Assembly: GCA_002005505.1 (NCBI GenBank)
Contig: KV908475.1
Coordinates: 211,391-263,890 of the forward strand
DNA from: Botryococcus braunii
Lineage: Eukaryota > Chlorophyta > Trebouxiophyceae
Direction of reading: 5' to 3'
DNA: 52,500 nucleotides
Shown: piece by piece, positions 11,235 through 21,055 of the stretch
Layout of the letters: every line of letters starts with the position of its first letter
Numbering within the stretch: position 1 is the first letter of the stretch
The notes under the pieces: generated by a model
What the model saw: the letters and a program-made list of their open reading frames with translations, nothing else
What the model was told of the DNA's origin: nothing
Database searches by the model: none
Made by a program: the position numbers and the translations under genes

Positions 11235-12632
11235 CTTGGCAGTGAGAATCTGGCAACGCCTCAAGCAATTCCCTCTGCTGCTCCACCCACGTTCTGGGAT
11301 GAGGAGGATGACCATGGAGTGGAGACGCTTTCCACTGGGGCTCCTGGGACCTCTGGACTTTGTGCTGGGGATCAGTCTGGAGACGGGACCACAGCAGCAC
11401 ATGACCAAGGAAACCCCACCAGCCTGGATCCTACTGTTGGGACCCCAGAACCATCTCAGCACTCGTGGTCGGTGCTTGAGCATATGCAGAATCTGGCCAG
11501 GGGGGGTGTAGAAACTCAATCCCAGGTAGAAAAAATGCAGAAGGTACAAGAGGGGTTGCGAATGCAGGGGAAGTCACAAATTCCCCTTCCTCCAGGGACC
11601 ACCCTTACAAGGGAGCAGCGTTATGTACAGCGCGTGGCTAGGAGAGAGCATTCTGACATCCCATTGCATGCCCCTGACCCAGGTCAGGCAATTGTGAGTG
11701 AGCCAAACATGGTTGGTCTCCCTGATATGCAGGGGCAGGTTGAGACAGTCGAGGCTATGTTCGGTGCAGATGTAAGAGATGAGAGCAGTGGGTTAGACAT
11801 GCCAGCAGTAGGGGAAGCTGGTGCCCAATCCCAGTCACTGGCTAGTCATGCTTATGGTGTGCAGGCTGACATTGTAGGCGCAGCTCAGGCAAGTCTGGGT
11901 AGTGTGCCCAAGTGTGAGTCCAGGAGAGAGAGAGAGCTGCTGCTCCCCTCTGCATTGCGGAAGGTGCGAGAATGTAAGGGTGCTGCACATGAGTCCAGTA
12001 GTCAAGGAGAGAGAGAGAGACTTGAGAAGGAATCAGATAATCCCGGCAGTACTGCCCAGTCCCAGCATAAGGTACATAATGTACCTTATTCTGGCAACCA
12101 GGGAGAGAGAGAGAGAGAAGGGAACAGCATCAGTAAGGCTGACAGCCCTGCTGCACCACAGCATAAGGTACAGAGTGTACCTTCTGTCACGTTGGGAAAA
12201 GTTCACGTGCCCTCAAACTTGAGGGAAGCCCAGCGCTCACCTCAGTGGGAGTTTTGGCAGCAGGCAATGCAAGAGGAGATGGAGTCTTTAGACACCCATG
12301 AGGTTATGCAGTATGTGGAAAGACCCCATGGGCAGAAAGTTATCCCTGTTCATTGGATTTTTTCTACAAAAAACGATGCACATGGGAATGTCACTCGGTT
12401 TAAAGCAAGATTGGTTGCCCAGGGTTGCAGACAGATTCCTGGTATAGATGTTGGTGAGGTTTTTGCACCTACCAGCAGCTATGGTGCTAGGAGAGCTGTG
12501 CTGGCAGTGGCTGCCACACAAAATCTTGAGATCCACCAAGTGGATATCAAGACAGCTTTTCTCAATGGGGAGTTGGAGGAAGAGGTCTATGTGACCCAAC
12601 CACCAGGATTTGAGAATGGCAACACGAGAGTT
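11235..12632 (+). CDS. pol: Element B linker and RT N-terminal part
   Basis: After the frame change the sequence encodes a long low-complexity linker (SENLATPQAIPSAAP, several RERER segments from GA runs, repeated QHKV.S/NVP phrases), then copia RT blocks. These are WQQAMQEEMESL, VIPVHWIFSTKND, RFKARLVAQGC, EVFAPTSSYGARR and VDIKTAFLNGELEEEVYVTQ. Element C interrupts it after NTRV at 12632, and the gene resumes cleanly at 16944. The linker contains two AAGGTAC-containing palindromes at 12067-12089 and 12165-12183. Confidence 0.9.
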
Positions 12633-13000
12633 TGTTGAGTTGTGAACATACATTATAGAATGCCTTGTGCTTTAGGTGATCTTCAAATTTACATTATTAG
12701 GATACGGGTCCACTATCCACATAAGGTACCTCAAGACACGTTCGGATGAGGTCTATTTCGAACATAAGGTACAATCCGATTTAGATTACGCGTTAGTGTA
12801 AAAGGACTATTAAAGCTGCGATCACCGCATAGTCGAGCAACTGGTTTGGAAAGATACTGGGCACATAAGGATGCCAGTCTTGTTCATGCAATTGCATGTG
12901 TCTAAAGAGCACACAGTCGTCAAGGACGGTAGCTGGAGTGGCACGAACTTACGACCTGTCTGCTTGCTTACAGGTGATGCCGAATGCCCATAACCTAACA
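12633..13000 (+). repeat. Element C 5' LTR
   Basis: 368 bp, TG...CA ends. CATAAGGTAC occurs at about 12719 and 12760. It ends GCCCATAACCTAACA. Confidence 0.95.
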
Positions 13001-13013
13001 GGTTATGGGCCCA
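12986..13013 (+). promoter_or_regulatory. Element C half-tRNA primer site and LTR/PBS hairpin
   Basis: GGTTATGGGCCCA (13001-13013) is the same anticodon-arm primer site as in B. The LTR end GCCCATAACC (12986-12995) pairs with it perfectly over 10 bp across a five-base loop, TAACA, different from the loop of B. Confidence 0.88.
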
Positions 13014-13786
13014 CCCAACTCTGGGTGCTGAGGACAAGCCGATATGTGGTTTTTGGGCAAGGCACTGGTGGCCAGCGGACACTACACAAGTCTACTCCAG
13101 ACCCAAAGGGAGCGACAGCCCCGCAGTTTCTACCCCGCCTTCATGTCGCAGTATATGCTTCAGAATCCATTCGAATTGATTCTGAAATGCCAAGAAATCT
13201 TGGCAGTTTCATCCGCAAGGCGAGGTGGTGAATTCCCGGTTGTAAGGGCACGAGGCGGAAGACCACCTTGGGATGGAGGAGTGAAATTTTGAGTGCATAT
13301 GGGAGGTTGTGTATGATTTGGGATCTGAAATTGTGAGTGTGTGGCTCAATGAGTTGAGAGAGGAAGTGATGCTCCTGTGTTACAGTAAGTGTACTGGTTG
13401 AGAGGTGAACCAATAGAAAGGCTTCTTTTTAAGTCTGCACCCTCTTAAGGCTGGAGATCAAGGGGGTCAGATTAACAAAAGTAGTTATGAATGACCTCTA
13501 ACCACTGACAGCAAGTGTGATACTCAGCGGGAAGAAGTGGGTGGACCCTAGGGAGCCCCCATCCAGGTATTGGTAGACACCATGAGCAACAGTACAGGTA
13601 CTGCAGCATGGGGATGGGCTTACATATGTGTTGTATGTGTAAGCGTGTGTAAAGGTGTCCATGAGCTGGGGCTTGAAAGACATTGATTGTGTATGTGTAA
13701 ACAGCCAGGAGTTGGTGCAATATGGTGGTAAGGGACTTTTGGTTCCCCAGTCCACTGAGCACATTCTTATTGTGGTTTGCGCTGCT
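13014..13786 (+). other. Element C interior, first part
   Basis: No protein homology is visible in either strand. TGTGT-rich phrases occur near 13620-13700. Confidence 0.5.
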
Positions 13787-13953
13787 ACTCGCTGATGGCT
13801 AGTCCCTAATGTTAAGGGTGAGAAAGGCTGATCAGGTGTCGCGTTCGGACTCGCTGATGGCTAGTCCCTAATGTTGAGGGTGAGAAAGGCTGATCAGGTG
13901 TCGCGTTCGGACTCGCTGATGGCTAGTCCCTAATGTTGAGGGTGAGAAATGCT
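13787..13953. repeat. 62-bp tandem repeat in element C, about 2.7 copies
   Basis: The phrase ACTCGCTGATGGCTAGTCCC begins at 13787, 13849 and 13911, giving a regular 62-bp period with nearly identical copies. Confidence 0.93.
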
Positions 13954-14289
13954 AAATCGGGAGTCGTGTGCCTCATTGAACTGTCGTGCACTTGCGGAGT
14001 CAAGACCTCTTATCGGAACTGCTGTGTAATCAATGTCATGACTTGTCTTATGTGCCTGGCATTCCTTCCATGTTTTCCAGAGTGTGAAACTAGACATTGA
14101 CTGGTTGTGTCTGGTCAATGATGTGTAGTCAATGCGATGTGTGGCTGATGTTGTGTGGCCAACGCGGTTTTCAAACCTTGAGTGGTCTTACATAGGGTCA
14201 TATATGGGTCCAGTGTGGCTTGTGAGACCTCTCTATGTGTGTCTGTGTATGTGGTGTTGTGAAAATCCCTAAGGTATGCTGAGGTTTTT

Positions 14290-14740
14290 CTGACTTGGTG
14301 TTGAAAGTTTTTGGGTTGACCAGGAGTGAGTTGTGGGTACCAGAAGATTACAATTTTATCGTTGCGCAATGCATGCGCTTCACACCCTGACCTACAGTCT
14401 GGCATGGACCATAGAGTAATTGACCCAGAATGTTTAAGGGGATATACATCAATGACCTGGTGTTGAAAGTTTTTGGGCTGACCAAGAGTGAGTTGTGGGT
14501 ACCACAAGATTACAATTGTATCGTTGCGCAATGCATGCGCTTCACGCCCTGACCTACAGTCTGGCATGGACCATAGGGTAATTGACCTAGAATGTTTAAG
14601 GTGATATACATGAATGACCTGGTGTTGAAAGGTTTTGGGCTGACCAGGAGTGAGTTGTGGGTACCAGAAGATTACAATTTTATCGCTGCAATGCATGGTA
14701 GTTGACCCAGAATGTTTAAGGTGATATACATGAATGACTC
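14290..14740. repeat. 162-bp tandem repeat in element C, about 2.7 copies
   Basis: TTGAAAG followed by TTTTGGG starts at 14301, 14463 and 14625. The third copy has an internal deletion. The 162-bp unit is 54 codons, so a minus-strand frame stays open across it (14115-14696) with a 54-residue repeat; there is no evidence it is translated. Confidence 0.92.
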
Positions 14741-16060
14741 TAGGAATGCAAAGAGGGGTAGAAATAGCTGCAAGTTAGTCTTAATCCATGGTGCGGGCTA
14801 CACAAAGGATATGAGTGTTAGATGGGCCAAATTATGAACACCAAAAAATTGCTAACATGTAAAGCTAATTCTGATATTGACATGGAAAAGAATTGGTTTC
14901 TGAGGACAATGAATTAATTTGAAGAGTTTTGGGTTAATCTGTGACATAATGTGGTCAGGGGAAGCTCATCAGTTATCGTTGCGCGCGTGCGCGCGTTGCG
15001 TTTTTCGCGCATTTGGATGTTGAGTAGCCTAATGTCTAGTAGTGATGATGAAGAGGATCTATGGTGCTCAACATGAGGTTACTGATAGGTACCTGTGATG
15101 ACCCTAGCTCCTCAAGCAGAGGATGGTGATATTTGACCCAACACACGTAAGCGTTGGTGACTTTGTAAGTCATGTGTATTGTTGCAGCAACGCCCTTAGA
15201 GACTGATCATAGTACTGATGGTGTATAGATAAGACTTTTTTAAGGGTTATGTGTATAAATAGGGTAGAGGTGAGCTACCATCATTGTGACCAATACAAGT
15301 GAGCTTTGGGAGGTAGAATTGTCAGTTACAGACAATTTAATCCTAAGGCCTTGATGCATCGGTGCACCCTCACGTTAGAAAGCTAGACCGGGATAGCCAG
15401 TAAAATCAATGAAAGCTAGAGAGAGTTCTTACAGATAGCCAGAGAGCCAAGTTTGGGAGTTGTGGCCATATGTGAGAAATCTTGAAAAATTCCAGATGAA
15501 AGTCGTTGATATCCAGACTCTAGGTTATATAACATGAAACATAGTTGTTAGATGCGTTTTTGAGTGCAGGTCGTTTGTAACGGTGTCTGTTTAGTCTTGA
15601 TGCTTCAAATACTTAACCAAATAAAAGTATAGAGGTTGGAGAAATATAATTTGATCGACGGACCGTGAAACATGTAATAGCACTTCCAGGGGAAGCAATG
15701 TGAGTTAGGGCAAGACAACTTGAAAGTACTCAAGCAGTAAGTCCTGGGTCATGTTGGTTGTGCAAGTATTGGCCTCCATATGGTGATAGAAAGGGAACTC
15801 ACACAGGAAATCACGGTCGCAACTAGTTTCGATGTCGCGCCGCGGACTAAAGGGTCAGTTGAAATGTATGGGGGGCTTTGAAAGTGAGGGGATGGATTTT
15901 GAGTTTACATGTATGTTTAGCTGTCATGATCATCATGACGGGTACGTATTAAATTCATGTCGTCATTTGAACACGTCGAGGAGACTAGTCTTCAATTGTT
16001 GTCAGAGGTATTACTGCGGTATACATGAGTGGTGTCTGTGGACTTAGAATAGCGTTGCAA
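14741..16060 (+). other. Element C interior, unrecognised
   Basis: About 1.3 kb without recognisable coding. A TATAAATA string lies at 15253-15260 and an alternating GCGCGCGTGCGCGCG tract near 14978-14995. An internal promoter is possible but unsupported. Confidence 0.4.
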
Positions 16061-16074
16061 AACGTTGGAAAGGG

Positions 16075-16545
16075 TGTGTGTGAGGATGGTCGTGGAGTTG
16101 ATACTCCAATGTTCAAGGACTTTGTGGCTAGCAGCAGGCTCGAGTCCAAGGATGTGGAGTCAGTAGGGTCAGGCACTCCTGGCCATCGGTATTGTGAGCT
16201 TAAAGGGTCACTCCGGTACATTGCCAACACCACCAGATCTGAAATTGCATAGGCAGTTGGTGTGTTGCCAAGGTACAGAATGAGCCCTACCACTTCGCAC
16301 TGGAGTGAAGCCATTCGAGTGCTGAAGTATCTTAGGGACACCCAAGAGTTAGCTTTAACTCTTGGAGGGAAGGTACCCGAGCGTGAAGGCTTTGTGGATG
16401 CCACTAAGCTAGGGAGGCCATAGGAGAGGGACTGGCAGATATCCCCTATGTGGAATCTGCTCACAATGTGGCTGAGTTTATGACCAAACAACTTAACAAG
16501 TCCGTGGTGTTAGTCATAGGGATTCACTAGGACTGAGAAGATACA
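16075..16545 (+). pseudogene. pol: Element C decayed pol 3' remnant
   Basis: The sequence parallels the last part of B's RT/RNase H: DGRGVDTPMFKDFVASSR and GHRYCELKGSLRYIANTTR, then a stop, then YRMSPTTSHWSEAIRVLKYL. The middle of RNase H is deleted, and the end NVAEFMTKQL is recognisable near 16470. Multiple substitutions relative to B and the deletion show that this part decayed before the current insertion, since the LTRs look identical. Confidence 0.85.
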
Positions 16546-16558
16546 CATAAAGCATGCA

Positions 16559-16570
16559 GGCAAGGGGAAG
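16559..16570 (+). promoter_or_regulatory. Element C polypurine tract
   Basis: GGCAAGGGGAAG directly before the 3' LTR, the same as in B. Confidence 0.85.
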
Positions 16571-16938
16571 TGTTGAGTTGTGAACATACATTATAGAATG
16601 CCTTGTGCTTTAGGTGATCTTCAAATTTACATTATTAGGATACGGGTCCACTATCCACATAAGGTACCTCAAGACACGTTCGGATGAGGTCTATTTCGAA
16701 CATAAGGTACAATCCGATTTAGATTACGCGTTAGTGTAAAAGGACTATTAAAGCTGCGATCACCGCATAGTCGAGCAACTGGTTTGGAAAGATACTGGGC
16801 ACATAAGGATGCCAGTCTTGTTCATGCAATTGCATGTGTCTAAAGAGCACACAGTCGTCAAGGACGGTAGCTGGAGTGGCACGAACTTACGACCTGTCTG
16901 CTTGCTTACAGGTGATGCCGAATGCCCATAACCTAACA
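16571..16938 (+). repeat. Element C 3' LTR
   Basis: 368 bp, partner of 12633-13000, identical by eye. Confidence 0.95.
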
Positions 16939-16943
16939 GAGTT

Positions 16944-18092
16944 GTGTGCAAGCTCAGGAAGGCACTCTACGGTCTTAAGCAAGCCCCACGGGCTTGGCAC
17001 AAGACCTTGAGCGACAAGTTGAGCGTGATGGGGTATAGTGTGTGCAAGAGCGACGCTGGGGTATACATCAGGAGGGCCCCTGATGGTAATCTGTCGTTTA
17101 TTCTTGTTTATGTCGATGATCTTCTCATAGTTGCCAGAGTGGTTGCAGAGATTGAGTGGGGGAAAGAGTTATTGAAGAAGGACTTCACCATCCATGATTT
17201 GGGAGAGGTGAATGATTTCCTGGGGTGTCAGGTCCTACGCAATAGAGTTCAGGGCACTATTTCCATGAGTTGCACTCCCAAGATTGATGCTCTTGTGGAG
17301 AAGTTTGGCGTTGCTGATGATGGACGTGGGGTTGATACCCCCATGTCCAAGGACTTCGTGGCTAGCAGCAGACCCGAGTCCTCAGATGGTATGTCACATG
17401 GGGCTGGTACCCCTCTGCCACCTGGTCATCGATACTGCGAGTTAATTGGATCGTTACTGTACATAGCCAATACGACCCGGCCTGACATTTCTCAGGCTGT
17501 TGGAGTGTTGTCAAGGTATAGAATGACACCCACTACCTCACACTGGAATGAGGCCATTCGAGTGCTGAAGTACTTGAGAGATACCAGAGAGTTAGCTCTT
17601 ACTCTGGGTGGAAAGGGCCCTGAGCTAGAAGGCTATGTTGATGCCGACTATGCTGGGGACCTGGACCACAGGTATTCCACCACTGGCTATGTTCTATCAG
17701 TCTATGGTAGTGCCGTGGTTTGGGGAAGCAAGAAGCAGAGCTCAGTTGCTACCTCAACTGTGCAAGCTGAGTTTATGGCAGCTGGCCATATTGTGAAGGA
17801 AGCCAACTGGCTAAGGGGCTTCTTGGAAGAGATAGGGGCTGCACCTTGGAGGGTCAAAATTTTCTGTGACAACCAAGGATGCATTTCTAATTTACGGAAC
17901 CCCCTGTATTCCAAATTCACAAAGCACGTTGCAGTAAGCTTCCACTACGCTAGGGAAGCTATGGCACTTGGGCAGGTAGATATCCTCTATGTGGAATCTG
18001 CACGCAATGTGGCTGACATTATGACCAAGCCACTTGCCAAGCCCGTGTTTGTTGGTCATCGTGATTCACTAGGTTTGAGAAGATACACTTAA
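16944..18092 (+). CDS. pol: Element B RT C-terminal part and RNase H
   Basis: The frame picks up at GTG TGC AAG directly after C's second GAGTT. It encodes KLRKALYGLKQAPRAWH, the catalytic FILVYVDDLLIV, FLGCQVL and then a copia RNase H (YVDADYAGDL, SSVATSTVQAEFMA, IFCDNQGCISN) and the conserved ending ARNVADIMTKPL. It stops 20 bp before the 3' LTR. No internal stops, so the catalytic machinery was recently functional. Confidence 0.93.
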   Translation: MCKLRKALYGLKQAPRAWHKTLSDKLSVMGYSVCKSDAGVYIRRAPDGNLSFILVYVDDLLIVARVVAEIEWGKELLKKDFTIHDLGEVNDFLGCQVLRNRVQGTISMSCTPKIDALVEKFGVADDGRGVDTPMSKDFVASSRPESSDGMSHGAGTPLPPGHRYCELIGSLLYIANTTRPDISQAVGVLSRYRMTPTTSHWNEAIRVLKYLRDTRELALTLGGKGPELEGYVDADYAGDLDHRYSTTGYVLSVYGSAVVWGSKKQSSVATSTVQAEFMAAGHIVKEANWLRGFLEEIGAAPWRVKIFCDNQGCISNLRNPLYSKFTKHVAVSFHYAREAMALGQVDILYVESARNVADIMTKPLAKPVFVGHRDSLGLRRYT

Positions 18093-18100
18093 AGCATGCA

Positions 18101-18112
18101 GGCAAGGGGAAG
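18101..18112 (+). promoter_or_regulatory. Element B polypurine tract
   Basis: GGCAAGGGGAAG immediately precedes the 3' LTR. Element C has the same tract at the same position. Confidence 0.85.
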
Positions 18113-18806
18113 TGTTGAGTTCTGAACATTATTATTGAATGCCTTGTGCTTTAAGTGATCTTCATGTGTGCACTATTAGGATATGGGTCCATTGAGAACA
18201 TAAGGTACCTTGAGACACGGCAGATTCTGGACGTTTTCGAACATAAGGTACAATCCTATCTAGATCACACGTTTGTCGGATGAACTCTTAAGGCTGCCCC
18301 ACCGGAGTGAATACCAACTGGTTGTGAAAGATGCTGGGCATCACCAGATGCTAGTCTTGTCCGACAGTTGTGTGTGGCACTCAGCAGACAGTCGTACGGA
18401 CTGTAGCTGGAGTAACTTCGTCTATTGACGACCTGTCTGCTTTGTACAGGTACGGTGCGGCAGTGTGTGTTGTATCATTGTTGCTATTGTGAGAGTGAAC
18501 AAGCTTAGTGTACCCTGTAGTCACTCAAACAGATAAGGGACAGTGACTTCAGGGAGTATAGGCATGTACTTGAACGTAGCCGTCTAGAGCCTTATCTAGT
18601 GATTGCTTGATCGGTGCTTGTGTACAAGATAATGATGTAACGGAACTGGTTGTGAAAGATGCTGGGCATCACCAGATGCTAGTCTTGTCCGACAGTTGTG
18701 TGTGGCACTCAGCAGACAGTCGTACGGACTGTAGCTGGAGTAACTTCGTCTATTGACGACCTGTCTGCTTTGTACAGGGAAAGCCGATTGCCCATAACCT
18801 TTCACA
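18113..18806 (+). repeat. Element B 3' LTR
   Basis: 694 bp, partner of 7485-8178 and identical by eye, including the internal 135-bp duplication. It is followed by ATAAC at 18807-18811. Confidence 0.95.
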
Positions 18807-18811
18807 ATAAC

Positions 18812-19666
18812 AGTGAACTCATAATGACCATAACGGGTTTTAAAAGCAGTCTTTTCTATGCTGTCATCATGCATACGTATCTGATGATATCCAGAGGCAA
18901 GGTCTAGCTTAGAAAATACACAACTTCCATGCAATTGCTCGAACATCTCATCAATCTTAGGAAATGGGTGTTGGGTCCTAACAGTAATCCTATTCAAGGC
19001 CCTGTAGTCAATGCATAAACGCCATCCACCATCCTTTTTGGGAACAAATAAGATGGGTGCACCAAATGGTGATGTCGATGGGCGGATGAACCCCCTCTCA
19101 AGGAGCTCCTGCAACTGTGCACGTAGCTCAGCAAGCTGGGCTCCAGACAGTGGATATATGCGGGAGGCTGGAGGAGTTGCGTCCGGCTCCAATCTGATGT
19201 GGAGGTCTCCAGCACGAGAAGGAGGGAGGCCTTCAGGAAGTCCAGACAGTACATCCTTAAATTCCTGCAAAAGCTGCTCCAACTCTGGCACATTGTATGC
19301 ATCAGTATCTGAAACATTGTCAGTCACTGCATTCAGTTGAATAATGTACACTGATTCACCCAACTTCACCATCTCTTCCACTTCCATGGATGAGATCACA
19401 TACCCAGGCATGCCTGACCTCTGACACCCCAAAAGTACATGTGTTTTATTAGCATGAACCAAAGACACAGCATTCAATTTCCAATTCACACTTGGGTTAA
19501 AAGCAGTTAACCAAGGTTTGCCCAAGACAAGATCATAGTAGGTCAACTCAGTAGGGAGGCAGGTGACTCCAAAACCCAAGGTCCCAACAGTCAGGTCAGT
19601 TGACACACTATGTCCTACCACAGATGTCCTACCATCAGCCACTCTCACAGTAACATGTGAACTCAA
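18812..19666 (-). pseudogene. pol: Element A protease end and RT N-terminal half
   Basis: The minus strand encodes the end of the retropepsin-like region (VLGKPWL), a linker and the first RT blocks: GFIRPSTSPFGAPILFVPKK, LCIDYRALNRITV, KLDLASGYHQI and HYEFTV, where the element B insertion interrupts it. The frame differs from the protease frame at 19667-20049, with a stop at the join, so at least one base has been lost or gained near 19667-19680. Confidence 0.9.
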
Positions 19667-20049
19667 GGCACAGTGGGAAGGGCAAGCTCCTGCACAAGTT
19701 TATCATCAATAAAATTTGCAGAGGCTCCACTGTCCAACAAAATCCTGACAGGTCTACTAGCAAGAATTCCCTCAAACTCTATGCAAGTGGAGGAAAGATC
19801 AAGACCATTCACAATGTGTCTACTGTCAAGCTGAACAAAAGAGTCAAAAGAAGTTGCGGGCAGGGGTTTCTCCTTCACACTGAGACAACCAGTCTGTACC
19901 AGGCAACGATATAAGGGCAAGCCTGTATGGGAACTGCAGTGGGGTGAGCTCTTAAAGGTGGAAGTAAGACCCAGTGCATCCAAAACAGAAGCCGAGAGCA
20001 ATACATCATGAGAGTTGTTGTTGTGTAGTCCCTTCCAGCACCTGTTCAC
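19667..20049 (-). pseudogene. pol: Element A aspartic protease segment
   Basis: The minus-strand peptide contains the retropepsin active-site motif RILLDSGASANFIDDKLV near its C-terminal end. The frame closes at a TGA close to 19666, just where the RT frame starts, indicating a one-base frame change. The upstream 90 residues are not recognisable to me. Confidence 0.8.
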
Positions 20050-20398
20050 AGTGGCTCAGGCAAGAGAGCACAGTCAATCTAGTACCTGGCAGTAGCTGTG
20101 ACACAAGCTGGCTAACAGTACACTCCCTGTTACTACCATCAACAAACAAGACAACATGAGCATCACTAGAAAGAAGGTGAGGAGCTGCATCTCTCTTATA
20201 CATGCACACAGGATTGATCAAGTCACTGGCATGGGGGGATGTCTGAAACTCTCTACACAAACCATGCCCATCCACAATATGGGACATGAAAGAATGGCAA
20301 CAACTGTGAAAGAAATCCTGCAGATTACCAAGCCCATACAAAACAGGAATCCCATACTGGTCACTGAACAGTTGGCAGACATCTGAAACAGGCCTCAC
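20006..20398 (-). pseudogene. Element A unrecognised 130-residue frame between gag and protease
   Basis: This minus-strand frame is rich in Cys and His but has no CX2CX4HX4C zinc knuckle and matches no Gag I recognise. It overlaps the protease frame by about 44 bases in a different phase, which again suggests a small indel. It may be the remains of the middle of gag or a non-Gag insertion. Confidence 0.3.
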
Positions 20399-20460
20399 AC
20401 TGCTGTAACACCAAAGAAGTCCAACAAATCAAGTTTTATTTGATTTGTGAAAGGGATTCC

Positions 20461-20985
20461 TCAACTCAAGGTGTAATTGGAAGCACGGAAGAACGTCGTA
20501 GCCACCTCCACGGACCGAGCGGATGCCAAGCCTACATCGTAGGTCCCCAAAAACATTTCAGTCTGCATAAGCCAAGGATCCAACATCATTGGATCTCCCT
20601 CGAATACAGATGGGTCTGGCAACTTGAGCGAGGGCTTCCCTGAACCTGACGAGGCTGTAGCCGATGCCGGAGTTGCCGTTGGTATGGGCTGCGGCACGAC
20701 CACAGGTGCAGGTTGCGCGAGAGAGCACTGAATTAACATCTCAAGTCCCTCTGAAATGCTCTGAGTGGTATCAACTGGAGGGGAATGCGACGGAACACTA
20801 GATCCTAATGCAACGGCTCCTTCGAGCAGGGCACCGATATCTACCAAACGCCTAAGCATACAACGAGGATCTACCCATGAACGATCTACATATACATAAG
20901 CAAGAAGATCTATGGATGGATCTGGCTCTGCGATGCCAGGACTAGGTGCACGAGCCCTTGAACCCGAACGAGGATGCCGAGACAT
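20461..20985 (-). pseudogene. gag: Element A truncated gag (about 174 aa)
   Basis: The ATG at 20983-20985 opens a minus-strand frame soon after the PBS. It starts with a basic segment (MSRHPRSGSRARAPSPG) and reaches a Gag-like block, KLPDPSVFEGDPMMLDPWL followed by QTEMFLGTY, but stops soon after VEVATTF. The usual Ty3 Gag continues for 200 or so residues and a zinc knuckle; both are missing. The element would probably depend on Gag from another copy. Confidence 0.7.
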
Positions 20986-21041
20986 CACAATCCGAAAGGA
21001 AAAGAAACGCACCACGAACGAACGACAAGGAACTAATCCTT

Positions 21042-21054
21042 GTCGCCGATACCA
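21042..21054 (-). promoter_or_regulatory. Element A primer-binding site
   Basis: One base inside the 5' LTR the minus strand reads TGGTATCGGCGAC. TGG pairs with a tRNA CCA end. The same 12-base core is found in E (25686) and the TRIM (44155). Confidence 0.85.
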
Positions 21055-21055
21055 C

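Larger units (their letters stand above)
12633..16938 (+). mobile_element. Non-autonomous copia element C (inner core of triple nest)
   Basis: LTRs of 368 bp at 12633-13000 and 16571-16938 read as identical and are flanked by GAGTT (12628-12632, 16939-16943). The LTR is clearly related to that of B (TGTTGAGTT start, two CATAAGGTAC motifs, GCCCATAACC end), as are the half-tRNA PBS (13001-13013) and the polypurine tract (16559-16570). Of the pol gene only a decayed 3' part remains (about 16075-16545). Roughly 3 kb of interior is non-coding and repeat-bearing. It probably relies on proteins from B-like elements. Confidence 0.93.
7485..18806 (+). mobile_element. Ty1/copia element B (middle of triple nest)
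   Basis: LTRs of 694 bp at 7485-8178 and 18113-18806, identical by eye, are flanked by ATAAC (7480-7484, 18807-18811), the insertion site lying in the RT gene of A. Internal order is half-tRNA primer site, gag, protease, integrase, RT, RNase H, polypurine tract: the Ty1/copia order. The RT is interrupted by element C at 12632/16939. Apart from C, the only coding lesion I see is a one-base frame change in a C-run at 11230-11235. Confidence 0.96.

Noticed and set aside
14115..14696. A 193-aa minus-strand gene in element C
   Set aside because: It is an open frame made by a 162-bp tandem repeat whose length is a multiple of three; no domain is visible.
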